DNA of 27,382 nucleotides, from positions 1 through 27,382 of the forward strand of contig FLMG01001643.1 in the NCBI GenBank assembly GCA_900088475.1, in the 5' to 3' direction. The translations under genes were made by a program, and so were the position numbers. Under the pieces are notes generated by a model. That model was not told the DNA's origin, made no database searches, and worked only from the letters and a program-made list of their open reading frames with translations. Below are positions 19,377 to 27,382 of the stretch, in pieces; within the stretch, counting starts at the first letter, position 1; each line of letters starts with the position of its first letter. Origin of the DNA: Hyphochytrium catenoides (taxonomy: Eukaryota > Sar > Hyphochytriomycetes > Hyphochytriales > Hyphochytriaceae).

Positions 19377-20233
19377 CTTGGAGACGTTAGAGATGTCCTC
19401 CTATGCCAACAGCTTCACAAGCTTTGTTACAGATTATCGTGAGCAATCTGGCAAACAAGGATCTTTCGGTGTGGCTGTAACGAAGGCGGAAGTATGGCAA
19501 GTGGCTGCCTGTTGGAGACGGCGGCGCGCGGTGACGATGATGATAGCGCACTCAAAGATCTAAATCTCCCGCCTTTCCACCAACCGAGTAACCTACGGAC
19601 ACACCTTTTGGACGGTGCTTGGCTTCAGTAATCACTTAGCCTAGGTAGTAATGAGCAACCCCCAATACGTGTGGTCCTCTTCCGCGTCCGGACTCTTTAT
19701 GACAGCCACTGTCCAGAAGTGCTGAATGCTACTTAGGGAAGACCAGAACCTTCTGTTAAAAGGGCAGATTCGTCCAGACCGTAATTTGGCGCTTTAGGTG
19801 GTCGGGCATTTGCAGCGTTTGGCGTCAGCTAAAGGCGTAAAGTTAGGTTTGATTTCGTTTCATACAATCTCAGTTTTGGCGGGAAAACTAGACTGAAGAA
19901 AGATGATGAAAATCTCAAAGAGTGATAATCCTTCTTGCCTCTTGCTCAGTATATTCAAGGTGTGATCCATCACGGTCTCAACCAACAAATGAGCTCAATG
20001 AAGCTCAAAGCTCTGTGGAGGCACTGTCACGCGCGGTAAAAAGCTCTCCCAAGGTACATGGCGGAGGTAGTTCTTCCTACTCCTTATCAGCTCATCAGCT
20101 CCTGATCGGCTCATCGGCTCATTGGGCATCATTGCTGCGCTACTGACAGCCATCTTCCCTCCTTTAGGCTAAAGGTTTCTGAAGGAGCCCGACAGTAAAA
20201 GGGGAAAGTTCCCGACAGTAGGAGGAAGGAAGT
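19377..20233. promoter_or_regulatory. Divergent promoter region of DOT1 and NOA1 with clustered E2F-like sites
   Basis: The start codons of DOT1 and NOA1 point away from each other across 857 bp. TTTTGGCGGGAAAA at 19874-19887 matches the full E2F/DP consensus. TTTGGCGC at 19785-19792 matches TTTSSCGC, TTTGGCGT at 19818-19825 is one base off, and AAAGGCGGGAGA on the minus strand (19565-19576) carries the GGCGGGA core. A short repeat of GCTCATC-type words lies at 20085-20130. Regulation by an E2F-like factor is inference. Confidence 0.6.
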
Positions 20234-23200
20234 ATGCAGCTGAAACGCATGTTTCCGCTGAGGGCCATACCAAGCCTAACCCTTAGTCGAGGACTGAAAC
20301 GAGCCCATCCAGGGCAAGTTGCTGCTACAGCCAAGCTCAACTCTTCCCAACCATCGGCCCCTCGTCAGCATTTATTCTGTAGTCACTTTCGAACTTCAGC
20401 ATCCTCGTTGGCCTCCAAGCGCAAAAACCCGATCGGAGCTCTTCACACCGGCTTGCTAGATGAACTAGAGGTTATCAGCCGCTGCAATGGTTGTGGAGCG
20501 GAGTTACAATGTGAAAATCCTACTGGCATAGGATATGTACCTGCTAGCAAGCTCAAAACAGTAGGAGCACTTGGTGTTTCAGAGTTGAAAACTCCCGATG
20601 GGATGGAGCTGGTGCTGGTAAGTGCGGTCTTACTTGGTGAAATCATCTCGAAAACACTAATGGGATGGCTCGCTGGGAAGGGCAAACAGGGTGAACAAGA
20701 TCAAGGGAGCGCTCTCATAGCGCCATCGAAGAAGGCGCAAGCACCTCTTATTTGCCAGCGGTGTTATAAAATTCAGCACAATGGACAGATCTCTGTAGTG
20801 GACATTCCTCTTGGAGCTTTCAAGCATGCTCTTATGGAGCTCAGGACCAGAAACATCCTTGTGATCTTGGTGATGGACATCCTTGAGTTTGAAGGCAGCA
20901 ACATCCCAAAGTAAGTAGTAGAAGATTGGGCGTCTCTGAAAGAGTGTTTGATGATCGCGGGAGAGGATAAGATAATCCGGATTGATTGAAGCAAGAAGTA
21001 ATATGACCTTCTGCTCTTCTTCAGGTTAGATGCTCTTATCGGAGCGAAGGAGAAGCTTTTGGTCCTGACGAAGTCGGATCTTTTGCCCAAATCGGCCGCT
21101 GTGCCTAGGCTCCGTGCTTGGGTCAAGGCCCAAATAAAGTAAGTGGTTTCTTGCCCTACTTCGTTAAGAATCGATGTTGAATTCTTACGTTATAAGCTCT
21201 AATGTGCTTTGACACACCTTCCGACCCTGCCCGACACCTCCATCATCCCCTTTCTCTTTGTTACTGTTTGGCCCTTGTGGACCCTTACTCACCATTGACA
21301 ACCTGCACGCAGAAACTTAGGGATCACAGGCGTAACATCCACCCACTTTGTGTCGCCACACAGGAGAGAAACTTATACGGATTTAGTACATAAGCTCCAG
21401 GTCAGACCTCCTAACGTGATGACGAGGAACCGCAGCCCGGGGTCTAAGAGACGGGCGCGAGGAGTGGTAGTAGGAGTGAACTATGGGCTAATTCTTTGCA
21501 GAGTGAAAGACACATTGTAGACTTTGCTAATCGTGACTGTGCCTGCAGGAAACTCATCAAGGTCGGGATATTTACGTCATTGGAGCTGCCAATGTCGGGA
21601 AGAGCACACTGATCAACGGCTGCATAAAAGCCTTGGAGAGGATGGCTGCTACCCGACGCTACAAGCGGAGCAATAGGAAGAAGGCAACATCGGTCAGTAA
21701 ACAAGAGGTAACCGCCTCTCATTCCCTCTCTCACCTGCGTTACACTCTTTGCAGGAAGGGGAAGAGCATAACAACCAGGAAGAGGAGGAGGAAGAGCCAG
21801 AGCCAATGAGCGGCACAAATTTTGCGTCATTGACTGCTTCTCCACTTCCTGGCACTACCATTGGTGAGCGTCCATCTTCTATAATGCCCTAACATAACAG
21901 CTTTTCTCTTCCTTCTCTCGCCCCTAAGCTGCAAATACCTTGTCACTGCACTTTATATTCCTCGATCCTTTTCTCCTCCTTGCTCTTCCTGCACTGAAGT
22001 TGCGCCCTCCCTCTCCTTTAGGCATGACGCTGGTGCCAGTTCCATCTGACATTCTAGGAGACATAAAGATTGTCGACACGCCGGGAGTTATCATCAACAA
22101 GAAGGTAGATTGGCCGATGGTTCTTTCATCGCTCATTTTATCTCGAGAATCCAATCTGATGTTTGATCTCCGTACACATCAACCCGCTGTAACCTGGTCT
22201 TTCCCTCCGTGCCTCTCCTCTCTATATGCGTAGAAGCAAAAGGTGATTGAGGCTTTACTTAAGAGCTACCAAAATTTAAGGAACATTCTTCCAACGACGA
22301 AGCTGAAAGTAGGTCAACGCCCGATGACACCATGCTTACCGTTCCCTTAAACATCCTCCGACGCTGCTTCTCATCCGCTATAGGTCCATCATTTTCGTCT
22401 TCAATCGGGACAAACTCTTTTCTTAGGTGGTCTAGTCCGCGCGGACTGGGAACATGAAGATGAGAAGCCTATCATCTTAACCTACTACGGCCTTCTGCCT
22501 TGCCACATAACAAAGACCAGCGGTAAAGGAGTTACTTTGTGAAACTCGCCTTCCTTCAATAACTCTTTTGCTCTCTTGCTAATCACCTCCGCTTGCACAT
22601 TTCTGCTCTATCTGTTAAGAGATGTTGAAGACCACCCTAGATGTATTTGTAGATGCAAAAGAAAGACCGTCATTACCGTTTAAGATCAAGTTATATACTT
22701 GGTGGTTGTCATTCAACCTCCTGTTGAACTTTTACAGCGTGGTATTCGTCTGGTCTGCTAATCCCAATGGTCGTCTCTCTAGGTGCATCTGAGCTATATG
22801 AGAAGCACGTTGGCGGTCTTCTTTCTCCTCCAACAGAAGAGAGTACGAAGCTTATCGGTGGTCTCAAGGTGCACCAGAGGGTAGAGCTTAGACCCTACAT
22901 GCGGAGGCTTTTAAAGCTAGTGGAGCGAGGAGGCACTTCCAGGTAGGAACCATAGGATGGCGCAGCCTATCTCGTCCTGATTGTCGGACTTTGTCTCTCT
23001 TGGTCTCTCTCTTTGTCGTCTATGACTTCTAAATCCCTCCGTTATTGTTCTGCAGAGAAATGCGTAACAGAACTCTTAGAACTAGTCCTTTAGACCTTAC
23101 TCTGGGTCCTTTCGGCTGGCTGGCCGTGACATCCATGGATCTGGACGGGTCTTTCGGCGCTGTGCACACTTTTGAAAAGGGATATATATCCCTCCTGACT

Positions 23201-23287
23201 TGTGAGGGGATCGACGTACAAGTGAGGGAGCCACTGATGCCCTTTGAGGTCTCGGGAACGATGAAGAACAAGTGGAAGAGTGCTTAG
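20234..23287 (+). CDS. NOA1: Circularly permuted GTPase of the NOA1/YqeH family, 10 exons
   Basis: Exons: 20234-20910, 21025-21138, 21313-21400, 21549-21707, 21755-21863, 22022-22104, 22234-22308, 22384-22522, 22783-22942, 23056-23287. All phases agree and give 611 residues. Known role: YqeH and NOA1/RIF1 aid small-subunit ribosome assembly in bacteria, mitochondria or plastids. The Arg/Ser-rich N-terminus (1-60) looks like an organelle targeting peptide. A zinc-finger-like module uses C84-x2-C87 and C174-x2-C177. GTPase motifs appear in permuted order: G4 T241-K-S-D244, then G1 G305-A-A-N-V-G-K-S-T313, G2 P-G-T380-T, and G3 D401-T-P-G404. The TKxD form of G4 is as in plant homologues. An acidic insert (about 347-363, mostly Glu) lengthens the G1-G2 segment. 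The C-terminal part carries L-T-L-G-P-F-G-W-L-A-V-T. Whether it goes to mitochondrion or plastid is open. Confidence 0.93.
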
Positions 23288-23516
23288 ACTGAGAAAGACT
23301 AGTCGGCAGGAGGAGGAGAGGAAAAGAGCAATGAGGTCATTGGTAGCTTACATAGCTTATAAACTGATTAGGTAACTTGGCGGTCCTTCGCGGTGTATTG
23401 AGCTTACATAGCTCTATTTTATCGGCAAATGCTCTACATTTCCCTATGGTTTGACAGCCGCCTGAAGCGGCTTAAAAAGGCTTGAAGAATGGGAAAATGG
23501 GAAAGCTATCACTACT

Positions 23517-26500
23517 TTAGATCCCTCTTTGCTGCATCTTCAGCCAAGTGTTCTGAGCTTGGCACTCCAGTGCTAGCAGCTCCCCCACCACAGGCTGCAT
23601 GTTGAGAATTCTTTCTGTCATTCCCTCATCGACCGCCTCGGTAGCGGAATAGCCAAAAGCAAGTCCTACACAGAAAGAGACGTCAGACGGCGGTTGTACG
23701 CTAGCTCCTTGAGCCACTGCTTCTTCACTCCTTTTCTTCCTGGTTGGCCGATGTTCCTACCTTGTGCCACTGCTGGAGGCAAGTCCAGGCTCTGGCCGAT
23801 GGCATGCAGTTTCTTTCCCAGCCGAACCTCTATCTGCTCCAGATATTTTCCTTCATTGTACCTATAGATATGTCACGATGAGAGTGAGACAACTACATTC
23901 ATTATAATTCTTTAGGTTTAAGATGAGAGGCGAGGGGATAGTTGCTAAAAAGATGGTAGCTGCTGTACGAAGCTACTGAACAACAAGAGTAACATGAGAC
24001 CCAAGAGCTTGTTAGCGGAGGACGTCCTACCATATCGTGCAGCCTCCTTCCTCTAGCAGCTTTCTGTTGACACAACCTCTACCTTTACTGGGACACTTGT
24101 GGAACCAAACCTTTTCGCGATGACCTTGACGCCATGGAGAAGGATGAGGAGAAAGTGAGTCAGTTGCGGAATAGGCTGCGGGTTATAGCAAGACCATTGG
24201 AGTATGCTGCCCATCTCCATATAGGCAAAACGGCCAACAAGGTACCTGGCGCGGCAAGAATGGATATGGCCAATCCTCTCCGCTCCGCTCGACCCACTCT
24301 TCCGACGCGGTGGATGTATTCATCTGGCAAGGAGGGCAGGGTCATGTTAACGACGTACGGAAGGCCCTAGACAGGTGAGGAGTCAGTACGCACCAATGGG
24401 AAGACCTAAGGCCCAGACAGAGCGTCACAGAGCCTCTTTAGAAGACAGAAACGTGCTCTGTAGATGATTTGAAAGTGCCATACAAGCAAGAAATTTCGTT
24501 AAGTCAGGCAGTGAGCAAAGTCCAATAGAGAGTGGTGACGTTAGAGCACCTGTATGTCGATGCCGCGCGCTGCCACGTCTGTACAAATGAGGAAGCGTAC
24601 TTCTCCGTCTTTGAACGCCTGAAGGTTCCCCCTTCTCTCCTCCATCGATCTCTTCCCAGCCAGGACGCAGCAGGAGTATGGATTCTCCTTTCCTGTCTCA
24701 CTCTACAGTGACAAGGAGAACATAGCGCCGGCAGATGGTCAAAGCGGGGGCTGAAGCGCTGCCGGGCAGGAAAGAAGAAGAGCAGGAGAAAAGACAGGAC
24801 AAAGATGTGACGAACCTTGATCCTGAACCTCTTCCCTCCTCCAATATCTGTCAGATATCTCTCCAGAAGATCGCAATCAAGGTTGGTCCGACAGAAGACG
24901 AGACACTGCTGCATCTCAAGCTTATCTGCTAGAGCCACTAACACCTACGATGAAGGATGACGGTGTTCACGGGTGATATCGAGTCATATGTTAGTGCCAA
25001 AGTGGGCGCTTTGTCCTGAGCGAACAGCGAGCAAGTATCACATGAGCTACCTGAGGTTTGAGACGCTTGATCCTCTCTGAGAGTTCTTCATGTTCTTGAG
25101 CAGACTCTTGCCAGCCTGATCTCCCTACCTTCACCTCGTGATGCAGCTGATGAACGCCATCGGTCCCAGGAGTCTGTCCGGGTAGCTACGGGTAAAGGAC
25201 ATACAAAGAGAGGACAGTAGTGAGAGAGTGGAGTTTGAGCGATGGGCAGGGGTTTCTCTGTCCATAGTTCGTCCTGCCATTGTAGCTCGAACACAATCCC
25301 GTCTCTCACGCTAGCTCACTTTAATGCGTCGTCTGCACCTATAACCCACGCCAGTTTACCTTCCACTCGTCATGTTCGAGCTTTGGGTCAACCGTCACCC
25401 GAACGTGCTCAACAGTGTCCGGCACAAAGTCTGCTCCTTTGAGATCCACCCAGATCGGATGCTGACAGAGGATCGACGAGAGTTCCTTTACCTCTTTTGA
25501 GTGCAAGGTAGCTGAGAAGAGGCACACCTGTGGCAAAGAAGTGAATCAATATGAGCGTCCGACTCGGTCATTCTTCCCAGGCCAGCCTTATCCGCAGACT
25601 CCTTGGTGTGACGCTCTCGTTTTCGGACACGCTCTCTCCCTATCTCTTTTCTTCGGACCCAAGTATGTTCCTGCCGTTGCTGTCCTTCGCCCTATCCACT
25701 TCGCAAACAAGCTTCTATTGGCTTTATGGTGACCTGATCCCTAATGTACGCTGCGGCTCCTCCCAATGCCTATCGTTCTTCTTCTGTCGCCATTCATTCC
25801 TCTATGTACCTGCAGGCGGTTGACTCCCACCGCAGACTGTCTCAGCTCTGCAACCTTGGTGTAGATCTTCAGGACAGGTTCGCGCATCCCGGGCTCGGCC
25901 AATCTGTCGGCCTAGGAAAGGGAGGAGGAAGAAGACTGAAGTCAGGAAGTGTTTGCTTAATTATCCGACACCATTTCTCGACATCTTCTCTCGTGGAGAA
26001 CTAATCAGCTCAGATCTCTCGATAGCCGTCAAGTTGCTCGTTCTCCCTAACTTAGCTTCCTTCAAACCAGAAGAGACTCTCCCTTCTTCTCTTCTCTCTT
26101 TTCGTCTTTGCTTGCACACGCGCTGTGTCTCCAAGTACCTCGTCAAGCACCAAGAACTGTACAGCTGACAATGCAACTTTTTCATTCTCAATAAGATCTA
26201 ACAGCCTCGCAGGTGTTGCGACGATGACGTCCACGCCTCCCTGTAGAATCCTAGACTATAAAGATGCGTCAGAGAGAGATGCGGACAGAAGAGATACAGA
26301 CAAAAAGAGAGAGAGAAAGGGAGAAAATAAAGCATCAGATTACGGTTTGTCAAGGAGCGCTGAACAGGACAAGGTGGGCTTTGTAACGTGACTTGTTAAG
26401 TTCGCAGCTGCCGCCACACGATAGGCATAGAAGTATACGCCCAATGGGACCCGGAAGAGATGAAAGAGGATGAGCAACCAATTGAAGAGAGAGAGAGAAA

Positions 26501-26538
26501 GAGAGGGAAGGAGGAAAAAGGAGAGAGAGACACAGAGG

Positions 26539-26573
<35 letters not shown>

Positions 26574-27163
26574 GAGGGGTGAGCGCGAGAGAGAAAGAGT
26601 CCGGAAAGATGTACAGCCCTGAGCTCCAGGAAAGTTGACGATCGTCCGGGTCCCTACCTGCTGCTTGCCGTCTACTCCGCCCACGAATGTGCCGCATAGA
26701 ATGGAGGGACTCTGCAAGTGTTTCTTGTACGCCTCTAAATTTCCCTGAACTTGCTCCGCTAAGTCGCGCGCTGGCTCCAGAATAATGGCACGCGGCGTCC
26801 TACGGGGCGCTGAGGATGGGCGGGCTGCAAGTCAAAGACACAGGGTCAGAGAAAGCAGATAGACAAAGAAAGAGAAGTGAAAGCTGGCTGAAGAGAGAGA
26901 AAGAGAGAGAGAGAGAAAGAGAGCAACACACAGACAGGTAGGAGACGAGGATACGGACAAAAGACATGAGAGAAGGCGAGAGAGAGAGAGAAACTGATGA
27001 CAGGAAAGAGGATAGGAGAGAAGAATATGAGGTAAGAGCCAGTACCGCCTCTCTTCCTTGTCCCATCTGCGCCTTCTCTCTCTCCCTGCGCCTCTGCCTC
27101 CAACAGAGTCTCGCTGATGATCTGAAGGATTGGCAAACAGAACGCCGCAGTCTTTCCTGAGCC
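23517..27163 (-). CDS. DDX1: DDX1-like DEAD-box RNA helicase lacking the SPRY domain; 5' end beyond the window
   Basis: Exons in the window: 27163-27046, 26824-26658, 26255-26139, 25911-25810, 25527-25360, 25185-25051, 24944-24816, 24702-24550, 24366-24246, 24124-24031, 23861-23761, 23665-23517. They join in phase to 517 residues. Helicase motifs in order: I G-S-G-K-T, Ia E-P-A-R-D-L-A-E-Q, Ib T-P-A-R-L (the usual Gly is Ala), II D-E|A-D split by an intron, [36 protein letters not shown]1-specific signs are [21 protein letters not shown] and the C-terminal V-G-E-L-L-A-L-E. Known DDX1 acts in RNA processing and in the tRNA ligase complex. In animal DDX1 a SPRY domain of roughly 180 residues separates motifs I and Ia. 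Here the two are joined through only about 40 residues. The Q-motif exon is not visible. Confidence 0.92.
26541..26571. repeat. (GA)n microsatellite in a DDX1 intron
   Basis: An almost uninterrupted run of about 15 GA repeats lies within the 402-nt intron between the third and second DDX1 exons of the window (26256-26657). On the sense strand it is a CT tract, in keeping with the pyrimidine-rich introns of most genes here. Confidence 0.9.
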
Positions 27164-27382
27164 CTGCAGAAGGATAAGGGAGGACCGAGGAGCGTGAGAG
27201 ATGCGAGGAGAAAAGAGACAATGATAGGGAAGAGACAAGAGAGAGAGAGGCAGGCAGAGACGGACAGAGGGAGCGAAAGCGTGCCGAAGAGAGAGACACC
27301 CAGAGAAGGACAGAAGAAAGGTGACGGCACGAACGTGCTCGTAGCATATATGTTCAGCAGCAGAAGAGAAACAGAAGAGAGC
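27164..27382 (-). other. Upstream DDX1 intron running to the window edge
   Basis: On the minus strand this is pyrimidine-rich and ends in the acceptor CCTTCTGCAG before the motif I exon. The preceding exon, which should carry the Q motif and the residues just before G-S-G-K-T, could not be identified. An A-A-E-like triplet near 27362 lacks a usable donor. Confidence 0.55.

Noticed and set aside
26832-27347. Long minus-strand frames of Ser/Leu/Cys repeats
   Set aside because: They translate CT microsatellite in DDX1 introns; only the part around G-S-G-K-T at 27163-27046 is coding.
27340-27382. A-A-E codons near the right edge as the end of the DDX1 Q-motif exon
   Set aside because: The following base series does not give the expected Thr and there is no GT donor at the right place, so it is more likely intron.

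Overview
The window reads as nuclear DNA of an intron-rich microbial eukaryote (a protist or alga). Genes are split by many short GT-AG introns of about 50 to 400 nt. Start codons repeatedly sit in an AAGATGG-like context. Seven recognisable eukaryotic housekeeping genes are present. I cannot name the species. A DOT1-type methyltransferase beside a NOA1/YqeH-type GTPase with a TKSD G4 motif would fit a stramenopile- or alveolate-like lineage, but that is inference.

The left 6.8 kb is accessory-looking. It has palindromes and inverted repeats at 123-222, 686-719, 768-783 and 1321-1358, and an ATG-less HNH-nuclease-like reading frame (765-1346). It also has an 11-copy 16/17-bp minisatellite (1584-1762), a Kre9/Knh1-like beta-sandwich exon (2471-3103, minus), an orphan 88-codon ORF (4481-4747, minus), and long stretches where I recognise nothing.

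From 6.8 kb to the right end lie seven genes that I could rebuild exon by exon. They are IWS1/SPN1 (minus, 15 exons), an Emi1-like twin-CX9C protein (plus, 3 exons), OST3/OST6 (minus, 2 exons), a PH-PH-VPS9 Rab-GEF-like protein (plus, 2 exons), a DOT1-domain methyltransferase (minus, 2 exons), a circularly permuted GTPase NOA1/YqeH (plus, 10 exons) and a DDX1-like DEAD-box helicase (minus, 12 exons in the window, 5' end cut off by the window edge). Reading phases match at every proposed splice junction.

These seven genes alternate strictly in strand, giving three convergent pairs with short spacers and three divergent pairs that could share promoters. The genes serve separate compartments: nucleus (IWS1, DOT1), ER (OST3), endosomal membranes (PH-VPS9), mitochondrion or plastid (Emi1-like, NOA1) and RNA processing (DDX1). 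They are therefore not one pathway. The most notable points are a DDX1 homologue with no SPRY insertion, a cluster of E2F-like sites between DOT1 and NOA1, the tandem-PH VPS9 architecture, a DOT1 domain with a changed active-site motif, and the hairpin-flanked HNH-like frame.
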